This document shows positions 22,063 to 33,191 of a stretch of 64,000 bases of DNA, piece after piece. This DNA is from Lophium mytilinum (Eukaryota; Ascomycota; Dothideomycetes; Mytilinidiales; Mytilinidiaceae): NCBI GenBank assembly GCA_010093605.1, contig MU004181.1, positions 2,758,215-2,822,214 of the forward strand, in the 5' to 3' direction. The translations under genes and the position numbers were made by a program. The notes under the pieces were generated by a model that searched no databases, had not been told where the DNA came from, and saw nothing but the letters and a program-made list of their open reading frames with translations. Position 1 is the first letter of the stretch, and each line of letters begins with the position of its first letter.

Positions 22063-22775
22063 GGCTAGCGCGGGCGTGGTGGTTATGGTTCGGGCGAGAA
22101 GTGTGGAGGGTGAGTGGGTTGGAGGTGCTTGAGCTTGAGCTGAGCTGTGCTTTTATCGAGCGTGTTGTTTGATGAGGTGAGAGGTGAAGTGAGCGGGAAT
22201 GGTCTCACTTTGGTGCCCGTCTATGTAGTGAAGGAAAGACTAATTAGGGAACGAGACTCGCAAGAACCGAAAAAGGCGTTACTGATTGTGAGGTCAGGCC
22301 AAGCCGTCACTCTCTGTGGGTGAAATGAAAAGTAAGGAGAGTAAAAGGCAATATGACATCATCCTTCGTTACTGCAATTTGGTTACAGACAAGCTCTTTT
22401 CGATTCTCTCAGCTCAAGTCATAAGAAAGGGAAATGAATGGCTGAAATACAAGTAATCCAACCGGAAGTAGGAGCCCAGACCAGTTTCCCTACATAGCAA
22501 AAGAACACTCCCTCGTAGAAGACCAAAAGACACTGTACACAATCATATGCCACCGCCTGAGGTGCTCTGAAGCATTCCCAATTTCTCCACAAGCTAACTC
22601 GGCGCTTTTATCTCATTCCACATTTTCCACCGTGAGATCGTCCCGCAAGCCAACGAATAGGTCAAGGACGTACACTAAAATATCACCCAGGCCCCAAGGA
22701 TACATCGAAGCCATACAAGCAGTGGCAAGAGCGTGTACAACAGACGGACTTCCTGGACCTCCAGGGAGCCTCCAC
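22063..22775. other. Intergenic, no gene seen
   Basis: This is the promoter of the RING gene plus the 3' region of the zinc-finger gene, both on minus. A 90-codon plus-strand frame (22632-22913) is antisense to the zinc-finger gene in part and is not supported. Confidence 0.4.
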
Positions 22776-24278
22776 TCAAGCCCCAGCCTCGTTAGCTTCT
22801 GGGATCGCATTCTTGGCATGTTCTTTTTGCTGGTGCTTGACAAGGTCGCGCCTGCGGAAGTACCCTTTGCCTCCAACACGGTCACAGCTAGGCTCGGTGC
22901 ATGGGAATGGTGATTCGTCGTGGACCCTCTTCATATGTTTGGTGAAATCGGAGACCTTATCGAAGGCATAATCCCACCAGCGGGCGGGTGACCTGTAGTC
23001 TGGACAGCCCTTACGGGGACAGGATCTACCATACCAAGGCGAAGCTGACGGTTTTTTCTCCATATTGTGATAGTTCCTCAAGTGTTGAGTCAAGTGGTCC
23101 TTGCGTTTGAAACCATTGGCGCCTCGATGTTTACGACAATGAGGGCAGGGAAATCGACTACCATTGTCTTCGTGAAGGTTCTTGTGCCGTTCGTAGATGT
23201 CAAAACGTGCGAATGTAGCGAGACAATCGTCGGCATCACAAGAAAAGGCTGCATGGCTCGTATCTGCAGCATGTCTGCCTAGTGCTGCTGCAGACTCAAA
23301 CGCTTCCGTACATTCGTGGCATCGAAGTCTCACCTCAGGGTGAACCTCTCTAACGTGACGATCACGCAAAGGATAATTCAGGAAGCTTTGTTTGCATGTG
23401 TGATGGTAGCATCGGCAGTTCCAGAATCGCGCTGATTGACGTGTGTCGTATGGTGGTTTATGACCTTCTTGGACAGCAGTTGGCGCATTTGAGTGCGATA
23501 CGTCTACATTCCCAAGTGGCGGAAATGAGATATGTCTATCGACTAGTTAGCTGGTGTAAGTCAGGCTTAGCAGTTATTTGAGCTCACCTTTCCACGTCAG
23601 GGAACGGCCTTATTCGGATGTCAGAAGAGCCACTCGCCATACAGGATGCGACGTTATATTGGCTAGATGAATACCGACCACCTTTATACAGTTGCGCAGC
23701 ACTCTGACCTATAGTCCGGTCAAAGAGAGCATCTGACTTTTGATCCTGCGCAGTGGAGTTGTTGTTGGCCTTGAAGGATGTCGTATATTGAGGCCCAATA
23801 TCACGATTCGATACCGCTTCAGTCTCAAAGGGCATAACGGTTCTATGCGACGGGTGCAGAAAATCATCTGGTTTGTAAGATCCCACAGGCTGGAGGGAAT
23901 TATCGTGATGGGAAGTACTCTGGCAGTCGGCACGATTTGGCCTTTGGTCGAAATGACCGAATTCGTGACTGTCCCGTAGACTCCCGAGCGGCTCGGTCAA
24001 GATGTCTGGTGTTCCGCTCTCTAGCTGTGTGGGTTTCCGAAACGCCTGGCTGGGAACAGCAGAGTATCTTTTGGCCCCTGATGACTGATCGTATGACGGA
24101 ATTGTTGGAGCAGAGTGATATTGTTCGATAAGTTGAGCTTCGGGGACGGCTGCCAGGTTCCACGTGATCGGCTGAAGAGGCTCATGAAAAGGCCAATCAA
24201 AAGGACTAGAAATAGCGCCGCCGCGCCCTTTCGTTAGCAAAGGTCGTTTTTCAAAAGGACTTACGGAATGATGTCCAT
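22776..24278 (-). CDS. C2H2 zinc-finger protein, 463 residues
   Basis: Three exons on minus: 24278-24265 (14 nt only), 24205-23588 and 23535-22776, with introns of 59 and 52 bp. The joins give MDIIP|PFDWPFHEPL and then DVE|RHISFPPLGN, with no stop. The N-terminal 220 residues are polar and Ser/Gln-rich. The C-terminal 230 hold about six irregular C2H2/C2HC-type fingers: CRCYHHTCKQSF...HVREVH, LRCHECTEAF...H, FSCDADDCLATF...HKNLH, FPCPHCRKH...HLRNYH, CPRKGC...HMKRVH and FPCTEPSC...HQQKEH. Several lack the classical linker. This is the architecture of fungal C2H2 regulators of unknown target; nuclear action is inferred. Confidence 0.82.
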
Positions 24279-25159
24279 GGTGCAGGAGGCTAGACCGAAA
24301 AAGTCTGGTGGCGGAAATCCAGCTTGGTCAGATTGTTCCATGGGTGCGTGCATGCAAAAGCGGCGTTATAAAATTAGCTTCGGAAGCGGGCTGAAATGAT
24401 GAGTAGGGAATTGAGGGAAAGCCCACGAACTCATACTTCGTGCCAAGAAAAGCTCGCTGCTTTACTAAGGCACGGATGAAGGAAAAGGGCGGTGAAATGC
24501 AAGGTTGAGACACGACGTGCGTGTCCGCACATAAACAGGGCGAACACAAAACTTTGACAGAAGTGTTCGATTGGTTCATTGTGAGGGTTGTAGCAAAAAA
24601 GGGCGAGTCTGATGCACTTAGGTTGGCTGCATACCGAGAATAGTGCATCATCATACACTCATTCAGATAGCTGCCCTAGATCTGATCAAAAGAGCGGGTA
24701 AAAGGAGAAGAAAGCGAAATACGGGGAATATAGATGATGTTCAGATTGAAAGGTGATACTCGACGACTCATTATTCTATATATTGAGGACCGCTCGGGTG
24801 AAGCGGAAAATTTCATCAGAGCCGGGAGACGTCTCGCTGGAATCTAAATATCATGATTCGAGTCGAGATGACCTTTCACAGTACAAGCTTGACAGAGAAC
24901 GACGAACCTGTGAAAGGGTGTGGTTGATACAAGGCTGAGCGCTAGAAACATGCTACGGCGAGCTGGACAGACCTGATCTGCACAAGTAACGTCAGCCGAA
25001 CGGCGCCGGGATACCTAGCTATTGATAGATGGTGAAACACCTGTCCTTACGCACAGCACTATTCACTCACAGCCTCTAGACTTGTGCTTCTCTTAACTCT
25101 TAAGGCTGGCTCATTAATGTCTTGATTCTCGACACAAAGCTACCTCGCTAACCGCCACC
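24279..25159. other. Divergent intergenic region, no gene seen
   Basis: It lies between the divergent zinc-finger and UBC6 starts (881 bp) and should hold both promoters. Only short frames without composition or motif support. Confidence 0.45.
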
Positions 25160-26089
25160 ATGTCGACTCGCGGGCAATTCAACACCAAGAACCCCACGAT
25201 AAAGCGAATACGTACCTATGCTCCGTCCAAGCTTCTGTAGCCATAGCTAATCAATTCCCTAGTAAAAGAAGCTTCCGAACTCGCCTCCAACCCCTCATCC
25301 GACCTCCACGCCGAACCTCTAGAAGACAACCTCTTCGAGTGGCACTTCACACTCCGCGGCCCCCCCGCGCCCTCGCCATATGAAGGTGGCCTCTACCACG
25401 GCCGGATAGTACTGCCGTCCACGTACCCGCTTCGACCACCATCCTTCCGCTTCCTGACTCCAACCGGCCGCTTCGAAGTCAACCGCGAGATCTGTCTGAG
25501 TATCAGCGGGCACCACGAGGAGACGTGGCAACCAGCATGGGGAATCCGCACTGCTATGGTCGCTATTCGGAGCTTCATGGACACAGACGCGAAGGGGCAG
25601 GTTGGTGGAATCGAGTGCAACGAGCAGGCGCGAAAGAAGATGGCCGTGGAGAGTGTGGGGTGGAAGTGCGGGGCGTGTGGGAAGAACAATGCGGAGATTA
25701 TAAGGGAGAGGGAAGAGATAGTCAAGGAGATGGGAGGGGAAAAGGTCGAAGGGGTTGTTCCTGAAGAGCTTCGACTGGCTTATCGAGACGAGTTGAATAA
25801 GGGTGCTGAGGGAAGCGAGGGTGCTTCGAAGAGCGAGACCAAGGAGTCGAAAGGGAAGGAACGGGCTACAGAAACCACACCACCTGCAACATCGGAGCCT
25901 CTATCTCGACCTTCGGTGCCCCTTGCTCCATCGCCGAGGGTTACATTGCCGCCTCCGCCGACGCGGACGATACAACTTCCCCAAACAGCCACTCGGCGAT
26001 CCGCCGAAGCTTCGCCAGCTTGGATAGACCATGCGATATATGGTCTTATAGCTGCTCTTGTGTTCATGGTTCTGCGAAAGGTCTTTTGA
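25160..26089 (+). CDS. UBC6: ER-anchored ubiquitin-conjugating enzyme E2 (UBC6/UBE2J type)
   Basis: Two exons (25160-25211, 25263-26089; 51-bp intron) give 292 residues. The UBC fold is complete: KRILKEASELASNP, FEWHFTLRGPP, YPLRPPSFRFLTPTGRF, and the active-site Cys95 in REICLSISGHHEETWQP, the sequence style specific to the UBC6/UBE2J branch. A polar linker follows. The chain ends in a membrane segment (IYGLIAALVFMVLRKVF) with no lumenal tail, a tail anchor that places the catalytic domain on the cytosolic face of the ER for ERAD. WKCGACGKNNAEI adds a CxxC pair after the UBC domain; I do not know its role. Confidence 0.93.
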
Positions 26090-26379
26090 AGGCCATACTT
26101 TGCGTATACAGGCGTTACTTGGTACATATTAGTCATGCAAGCGATGATCTGGAGTTTATGTGTAGAGGCTAACATGGTTCCTTCGGCCAGGAGTCTAGGT
26201 AGGATACTGGATAGGTATCAATGTCACTTTCTTCTCCATTTACAACCGAGATATATTGTATTATCGGCTTAGAATATGTTGTTTCCTATGTCAAGTTTCT
26301 TGCAGTGACCGGCATAAATCTCTGCACAATCTTTGCCACTGGCTAGGGTACCCTCATGATGTTTTCAATTCCCGGAGGC
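26090..26379. other. 3' region of UBC6
   Basis: No gene seen between the UBC6 stop and the tandem array. Confidence 0.35.
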
Positions 26380-27070
26380 GATGTCGAGTTCAACGCGGCG
26401 GAATCTAGACTCCCTCTTGACTAGCAGGCTGCCTGGAATAGGGGCCACCCCTGACAGTGGTGTCAGGCTTCCAAAGCAGGCGCAAAAGCAGAGCTATATC
26501 CAATGGCTTAGATTTATCGATGTGGAGTTTATTTCTGCTGGATTTCAGTTTTCTTTTGACTGATCAGTTGCCTAGCGACGGGGCCACTCCTGACATTGGT
26601 GTCTGGCTCTCAAAAGTGGAACGAAAACAGTGCTATATCAAGTGGCCCAGACTGACGGATGTCAAATTCAGGTCAGCGAAATCTCAGCTTCCTTTTGACT
26701 TATTAGGTGCCTAGCCGTGGGGCTGCTCCTGACAGTGGTGTCCAGGTTTCAAAAGTGACACGAAAGCAGAGCTATATCAAACGGCTTAAGCTTACGGGTG
26801 TCAAGTTCAATTCAGCTGCATATCAGCTTCTCTTTGGTTAGTCGGCTGCGTAGCCAGGGGGCTGCTCCTGACAGTGGTATCTGGCTCTCAAATCGGCACG
26901 AAAGCCGACCTATAATCAGCGGCCTAGAGTTCCAGATGTCAAGTTCAACTCGGTGGACTCTGGGCCTCCTTTTGACTGACAACCTGCTTGGCCACGGGGC
27001 TACTACTGGCAGTGGTGTCTGGCATGCAAGAGTGGCACGAAAGTAGTAATATATGATTATTCAGACCTAT
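26380..27070. repeat. Tandem array, five degenerate copies of a 139-bp unit
   Basis: Units start at 26380, 26519, 26658, 26797 and 26935, so the period is 139, 139, 139 and 138 bp. Shared blocks occur in the same order in each unit: GATGTCAAGTTCA near the start, CTTCCTTTTGACT, GGGGCTGCTCCTGACAGTGG, TGTCTGGCTCTCAAA, and GGCACGAAAGCAGAGCTATA near the end. Copies differ by many substitutions but very few indels. Stops occur in all frames, so this is not a coding repeat. The array begins about 290 bp after the UBC6 stop and ends about 220 bp before the 3' end of the next gene. Minisatellite-like; no terminal inverted repeats or target-site duplication were noticed. Confidence 0.85.
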
Positions 27071-27288
27071 AACAGTGACAAGAGCCTCCTACAGCTCAGA
27101 CTCGATGGGAACAGCTTCCAACCGCCGGTCAAAGCAGATCATTTACTCAAACCGCTTTTTTAAGAAAATTTTAGCCGCCCGGCTGGTTCCAAAAGTCAAT
27201 ACAACCACACGCTCGCTTGAGAACTACCATTCCAATTCAACGCAGAGAGAAAGAAAAGGAAAGAAAATGGGACAAGAAGGAGCAGAAG

Positions 27289-28982
27289 CTACGCAGCGTT
27301 CATCCTACGCTTTCGCATCGGCTTGATGGGACGCCCATGCCTAGTGATATCCAGCGAACCTATCGCTTGCAGCACGCTCGCTTCCTGCAGCGCTCCGCCC
27401 GACGTCGTGTTCTCCTCCTCCGGTTCAGGCTTCTCAACGACCTCAACGTCCCAATCTTCCGGCTTGTCGACCGGTCCCCACGACCCAAATGCCAGAAGTT
27501 GCATCTCCTGGTTGTCGTCTAGAACCCCCTCCGCGGCATTCTTGCACACAAATGCGCAGAACTCATCGTTCTCATTGCTGGCGTTCCTCTCCTCAGCCTC
27601 ATCCTTCGGGAACATGTTCTTCTTGATGGTGTCAAAGACGTCCCCGTTCAGCAGACCAAGGTTCACCAGCGTATGAAGCTCCAGAACAAGCCCAGCCTTA
27701 CGGATGACCCACTCTTTATGATACTTGGTGGCGTCTTCCTCGGTACCGACCTCTTGCCCGCTCACAATGATGTCGCTAATGTCATCACTGTCGTCACTGT
27801 CGTCATCAGCCTCCGAATCATCCCACTCGCCAGGAGTACGTGGAGGGGCCTTTGAATATTCGAGGATTTCCGAGTCATCGTCGAGGTCGCCCAAGGCATC
27901 CTCAACGCCGTCCGTATATGTGCAGTCGTTTGGCGAAGAAGTCGCGATTTGGGGCCTACGAACAAGTGGTTCGTATAACGCTATAATTTCGGCATGTGCT
28001 GACTTGTCGCCGCTCACGGCCATGAATGCTAGAGCCCTTAGCTCCTTGATCTCTTTCTTGTCTGTGATAGACATAGTGGTCTTTGACATCGACTTCTCGG
28101 GCTCAACAGTATGCTCCTGGGTCCCCTCGTGGTCTTTGGAGTGTGTGCAGATCGACGATACAGAGCTCTCAACGTGGAGCGTCGACTCCTCGCTATCCTT
28201 TCCTTTGTCTGAAATGGAAGGCGAGTCAACTACATCGATTTTAGGACTCGAATTCGAGCTCATGGGCTTCGAGACTCGGCGGTATGGTGAATAACCTGGG
28301 AGGGGCCCGGTGATGGTAAGGAACGGTAAGATGTTCTCGTCACTTGGCTTCTGATCTGCGAGCCATAGGCACAATAACACTATCATGACCTCATCCTACA
28401 TCATGTTAGCATAGCCGTGGTCTTTCCGGAGGTATCTTCACTTACTTTGGTCATGCCCGAAGTGAACCTGTACTCCACTTCTTTCGCGTACTCCAACAGA
28501 CGTGTATCAGGATCACACTCGAATCGAGGCGTAGGGTGGAGCACGATCTTTGGTGCTTGCGAAGGAGTCCTGACTGGCTTGCGGGCGATTGAGTGTCGGG
28601 CAGAGATAGGAGAAAAGCTTTCCGGAATAGAGTGTACGGGAGAGCTTGGTGTGGGCGGGCCTGGATTCGCGTTGGTCAGTAAATGTCCTCTGCCAGGAGT
28701 CGCAGGTTGCTTACTATCTGTGTGGACCGCAAGCATACTCTCACTGTGCATGGGCTGGATAGAGACAGCGCGTGCTGACCCAATTTCGAGGGCTTGGTCG
28801 CCTAAGTGAGAGAAGCGCTTCTTCAGAGACACTTTGAGGACTCGAATGGAGGATCTCTTCGTATCAGACTCTGGGGACTGCGCTTCTGCGTCGACATCCG
28901 AAGTGCTGCAGGTCTTTGGGCGGCGGTGAAATGGCTGCTTCGCTTTCTCGGCGAAGCGGTGGAGGGCGGACTTGAAGCCCAT
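27289..28982 (-). CDS. Acidic protein of unknown function
   Basis: Two exons (28982-28446, 28395-27289; 50-bp intron GTAAGT...CTAAC...GATGTAG) give 547 residues. A second in-frame 54-bp intron inside exon 1 is possible (GTAAGC...CTGAC...ATCCAG, about 28714-28661) and would shorten it to 529. The N-terminus is basic (FAEKAKQPFHRRPK) and the middle has VEYRFTSGMTKDEVMIVLLCLWLADQKP, probably a helix pair. Later comes a strongly acidic stretch (DDDSDDSDDISD) and a helical domain (KEWVIRKAGLVLELHTLVNL). It ends in a basic tail (PIKPMRKRRM). I recognise no domain. The mixed order/disorder suggests a nuclear or scaffold role, which is only a guess. Confidence 0.7.
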
Positions 28983-29944
28983 CGTGATGGTAGTCGAAGC
29001 TTGAAGAGAACAATTGGTACTGCAGGAGAAGGTGCGTATAGCTTGGTAGGTGATGAAGAGGTGTAGTGAGATGACAAATGGAGCAGACCGAAGGTGAGAG
29101 GTTGCGATGTTGTCGTGTCGAGGTTACGGAGGGCGAGGTCCAGGCAGAGCTTTATGGGAGTCCGGAGGCGGATTATCTACTGGATCCGGGCTGCTTGAGC
29201 AGGTGTGCGTCCTCCTTTTGCTACTTGTTGCCGTCGTTGGCCGCTACTTTGACGTCACTAAACACCACAGTTCGAATTCACTCGGCCACGAAGCATTGGG
29301 ATCCGATAAAAACAGTATGAGGATGCTATACGGAGGGACATGTATCCAAATGAACCGCCGAATGAACCGCCAAATGAGTATTGTGCTCAACGGCGAGTGT
29401 GGGTGGTGATTACGAAGCTCTGCAGAGCTCGACACGATGTCAACAAAGCCAAGTTTGAGCGCGCGGATACCACAGCTCGGGCTCCTTTCTTTTGATTACT
29501 CGATGCCAATGTAAGAGGTAGCTTAGTGAGAAGGTATGTCAACGGTCAAGACGTACTCTAATCTACACTGCCTCAACCTTTGCATCGTTTTCGAAGCTCT
29601 TAAAACACGTGACGATGGTTATCTCACTGCTCGGACTTCACGTTTGCATGCTTGACACCGCCGTAAGGGGCGGCCCAACTATCAAGCATTTTGTCAGTCA
29701 TGAGGTAGCCTGATTATATTGCATTAGTCTTCACCCGATTTGAGTATTTCAAAACTCACAGGGATACCCCAAGCATAGCTAGCTGGTAAGACACTGGAGG
29801 TATGTACATATGCGATTAATCGCTTAGGCTCGAGTTCGGGATCCATAATCTATCCAATTCAAGACAAGCAGCGCTGGCTAGCTATCTAAACCCCAAAGAG
29901 CCACCCAAAGTACCCACACACTTCAAGCTTCCCAACCCCAGCCA
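28983..29944. other. Intergenic, with a CRE-like site and short direct repeat
   Basis: TGACGTCA occurs near 29250, about 270 bp upstream of the minus-strand gene ending at 28982, a plausible bZIP/ATF site. A 12-bp motif (AATGAACCGCCG) repeats about 2.5 times at 29347-29377. CACGTGAC lies near 29606. No coding frame supported. Confidence 0.45.
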
Positions 29945-30787
29945 TCAATCCTCAGCCTCTTCAACCTCCTCTTCATATTCTTCCCGTGCTTCCTCCAGCT
30001 CCTCCCGCTCGCTGCTCCCAGCATCAGATCTCGCAGCAGCCCTCTCTGCTTCTCTCAGGGACTCTCTAGCCGACGCAACCGACTCGGCGTCACTACTCGA
30101 CATCTCGCCCTCTTCTGCTATTTCCGTCAGTCAGAAATGAAAGCAACTAATCACGTCTCTCTACACTCAACAGGCTTGACTTACCATATTCACCCTCACG
30201 ACGCTCCTCCTCCCCATACTCTTCCCCTTTCTCCCCTTTACGCCGCCCTTTCTCCTTCTTCTTCTTCAACAGCCCGCCAAGCCCCTTGATAATCTTCTTT
30301 TTGGGATCCTCCTTCTCTCCTTTCTCCTCTTTCCCCTCCTTTTCCTCCTTATGCTCACCCTTTTTGTCCTCATACTCATGCTCTCCAACCCCCTTCTGCC
30401 CCTCGCTAGGCGGCGCAAACGGGGCCTCCCACTGCGAGCGACCCGTCGCGACCTCGATGTAGAACCAGCGTTGGCTACCTTGGTCGAACTGCGCGGTCCA
30501 GCCAGGTGGGAGCGGCGGTTGGGCCGAGGAGGCCGGGGGTAGAGAGGCGTATTGCTGTTGCTCGCCTGGCGAGGGAAAGTCAGGAAAGGTGTTCGAGTAT
30601 GTTGGATGCGTGGGATTGAAGGAGAGGTAGTAAGGGAGGAATTTGGAGAGGGAGAAAGGTGGATAGAGTACATACCATACTGCGCTTGGGGTTGATATTC
30701 CCCCTCATGCTTTTTCTCTTCCTTTTTATCATCCATCGAGGCTTTCAGCCCCTCAGCCTGCTCTTTGAGTTTTTTGAAGAAGGACAT
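29945..30787 (-). CDS. WW-domain protein with highly charged tail
   Basis: Three exons on minus (30787-30676, 30565-30185, 30117-29945; introns of 110 and 67 bp) give 221 residues. After MSFFKKLKEQAEG and a Gln/Pro linker, a WW domain is clear: PLPPGWTAQFDQGSQRWFYI, then the second Trp in RSQWEAPF. It should bind proline-rich ligands. The rest is almost only Lys, Glu, Gly and Arg (KEEKEGKEEKGEKE, GLLKKKKEKGRRKGEK) and ends in an acidic helix (EELEEAREEYEEEVEE). Partners unknown. Low-complexity sequence makes the last intron the least certain join, but read-through would end at a stop within a few codons. Confidence 0.8.
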
Positions 30788-31739
30788 TGTTGGGATGTGG
30801 ACCCGTCGTGCACGAGGGAACAGACGTGATTTTTACTCCAGTTCAATCTAGACAAACTGTAGTACAGCAGCGTAAATATTCAAAGCACTACAAGTAACTA
30901 AGTACAATGCACAATCACAAACACGAACCTCACCCTTCCTGCGCCCAGGATTCGCTATATATACGCCATCACCCTCCCTCGGCCCTCCCAGCCCTGGAAA
31001 TCTACAACCTGCTCCCCAACCATCTCATCCTGGGGCTGGTGAGCAGAAACCGAGTCTCCATTCTCCCTTTCTAGGCTAGCTCCGAGCCGGGTTGCATGGG
31101 GTTGAGAGGTTGGATCGTCAAGGCATGCATGTGCAAGACCTGGAGTCGGCTGATGATCCAATCCGGATGCAGCTCAGAGCGCGATTCGTGCTTGAGCTGC
31201 TATCTGAGCTGAAGAACGCATGCGGGTGAGGTTGTTGGTAGTCAGGGTAATGCACGGCGCTAGACGGGATCAAGGTAGTGATTAACTTTTTTGGGCAGGG
31301 TAGGTGATATAATGCAGGGGAGTGAGCTGCTTACTTCTGCGAGTAGAGAGATGCAGCAACAATCTAAAACGATTACTTGCGGTTTGAAGATCTGGAGATG
31401 ATCGGATGGTAAAGTTTCTATTTATGTCGAGCTACGTGGGATCCTCACAAGACTGCTAGAAAGAGATCACGGCCATTTCAACTTGAAACAGAAAAGGATA
31501 AGCGTCTTGTAATAATGTGTATTTGTAGCCCAGGTCCGGTCTATGCGCTAAGCGGTAAATATCATATCCAACGAAACCATACTACAGTCCTTTTACAGGA
31601 ATCTTCAAATATCCGAAATGCTAAAAGAAAACGCTGCACACTTTAGCAGTGCGCAGATGCAGCCGTCCATTCATGCAGAAAATCGACCCTAAGCGCCACT
31701 CATGATAGTAATGCATCACCGCAATCCAACAGTGCCGCT
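30788..31739. other. Intergenic, no gene seen
   Basis: This is the promoter of the WW-domain gene and the 3' region of the PQ-loop gene. No frame with coding character. Confidence 0.45.
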
Positions 31740-33191
31740 TCAAACACCGCCATAACTCCTCTCCTCACCGTTGCTGTCTAGCAACGCCCGCCCCTCCTGA
31801 CCTCGTCTGATGCTAGGGTTGGGACTGCCTACTCTCGGTGTCCCTGCAACAGACACACTGGGCACCCACCCTCTCATGAACCCACTGACCCTACGCCACC
31901 TCCAGCGCATGCCTCTCCCATCCGCGCCTCGCTCTCTGTCAGCTCCCGAACCATCTACGACAATAACGACTTCCCCATCGCGCTCGCTACCTCGTCCCCG
32001 GCCCTCGTCGCCAAAGTACCAGAATTGCACGCCCACTGCAGCGTCCATGACCAGCACGCCCGCTGCACCGAGGAAGAAGGGCATGGCGCGCGCAACCCAG
32101 TCGCCCTTGACGGATCCGGAAGGACCAACCCAGCCGCCGCCTTCGCCTGGTGCATAAGTGTGCCAGGCGCAGGGATTGGTGAGGATGGAGGAGGAGTAGA
32201 ACAGGTTTCCGAAGAAAGCCGCGACGAACAGAGTGGGAGAAAGACCGGCCGTTGAGCGGCGAAGGTGGTTCTTGTAGAGCTGGGGTAGACGGGAGCCGAG
32301 GTAGAGGAGGGTGGAAAGCCATGAAAGGATTGTTCCGGCAGCTTCAATTGGAGAGATGTGAGAGTGAATAGGCTCCATGGAGATGGAGAGGGTGGTCTTC
32401 GTGGGAGATGCGGATGTATTGGATACTAGCGCGAGAAGCAGCGAAATGTATAGGACCGTTCTCGGCGATGGCATGGGCGAGTTGCCTCGAATGCGATGTA
32501 TCGTACGGTCCGTCGGTGTGGGCGTATTGCTTGCGCTCGACCTCTCTTTGGTAGAGCTCGGCGAGCGGGCAAAGTTTGGAATTCGGAAGACATCCATAGG
32601 GTTCGAGCGGTTTACAGGGACATTCAGACTCGAATTAGATGATTGAGGCTTCTTGGCCTGGCTGCTTGGCGTATCAGGCCTGGTGTTCGTAGGTGTGCTG
32701 CCAATGCTAACACCCTCCAGCACTTCTTCCATTCCAGCTCTTCTGTCATCGGTGCCATCCGAGTTGTTATTTGGGCGCGCCCATGCGCTCCGGAGAGGTC
32801 TCCCATGCTTCAGTTTTTCATACCAGACCCATTGCCCCACTAGCATGCAATCCACAAAGCAATAATAACCCGCGATTATGATTTGCCAAAGCGCTTGTCT
32901 GGTGAAGACTGACCCAAGCAAATTGGACACATCCCCAAGCAACCATTCCGCCAGAAAGAATATACTTAGTCCCGATGTTGATTTCAGTTGAAGATTCTTG
33001 TATATTTGTGGTAGCTGGGCGAAAAGCCATGACACTATGCTTAATGTGCCTAGGGTGGTAGATATGAATGCGAGGTTGGTTGGCACGCAGGTGTGAAACG
33101 TCGAAGAGACGCGGTATAGGAAGTCGTTATCAGGCTCGCAGTAGGCAGGCAGTGCAGGCGAGATCAAGTGGAGGGGGGAGAATTGCGACAT
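31740..33191 (-). CDS. PQ-loop membrane transporter (vacuolar basic amino acid type)
   Basis: Single exon, 483 residues, ATG at 33191. Two PQ-loop repeats are visible: SWLFAQLPQIYKNLQLKS (Pro61-Gln62), then SGLSIFFLAEWLLGDVSN; and about 240 residues later SRLPQLYKNHLRRSTAGLSP followed by FFGNLFYSSS. Each sits in a three-helix bundle, giving about seven membrane segments. A long Ser/Pro-rich cytosolic loop separates the two halves. This is the layout of Ypq1-3/Stm1-like transporters, which export Lys/Arg/His across the vacuolar membrane. Length is above the yeast proteins because of the loop and a basic C-terminal tail. Substrate by family only. Confidence 0.87.
   Translation of the reverse strand: MSQFSPLHLISPALPAYCEPDNDFLYRVSSTFHTCVPTNLAFISTTLGTLSIVSWLFAQLPQIYKNLQLKSTSGLSIFFLAEWLLGDVSNLLGSVFTRQALWQIIIAGYYCFVDCMLVGQWVWYEKLKHGRPLRSAWARPNNNSDGTDDRRAGMEEVLEGVSIGSTPTNTRPDTPSSQAKKPQSSNSSLNVPVNRSNPMDVFRIPNFARSPSSTKERSSASNTPTPTDRTIHRIRGNSPMPSPRTVLYISLLLALVSNTSASPTKTTLSISMEPIHSHISPIEAAGTILSWLSTLLYLGSRLPQLYKNHLRRSTAGLSPTLFVAAFFGNLFYSSSILTNPCAWHTYAPGEGGGWVGPSGSVKGDWVARAMPFFLGAAGVLVMDAAVGVQFWYFGDEGRGRGSERDGEVVIVVDGSGADRERGADGRGMRWRWRRVSGFMRGWVPSVSVAGTPRVGSPNPSIRRGQEGRALLDSNGEERSYGGV

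Noticed and set aside
26380-27070. CRISPR array or LTR/transposon reading of the tandem units
   Set aside because: Units are contiguous with no spacers, the host is a eukaryote, and no terminal repeats, coding part or target-site duplication is visible.
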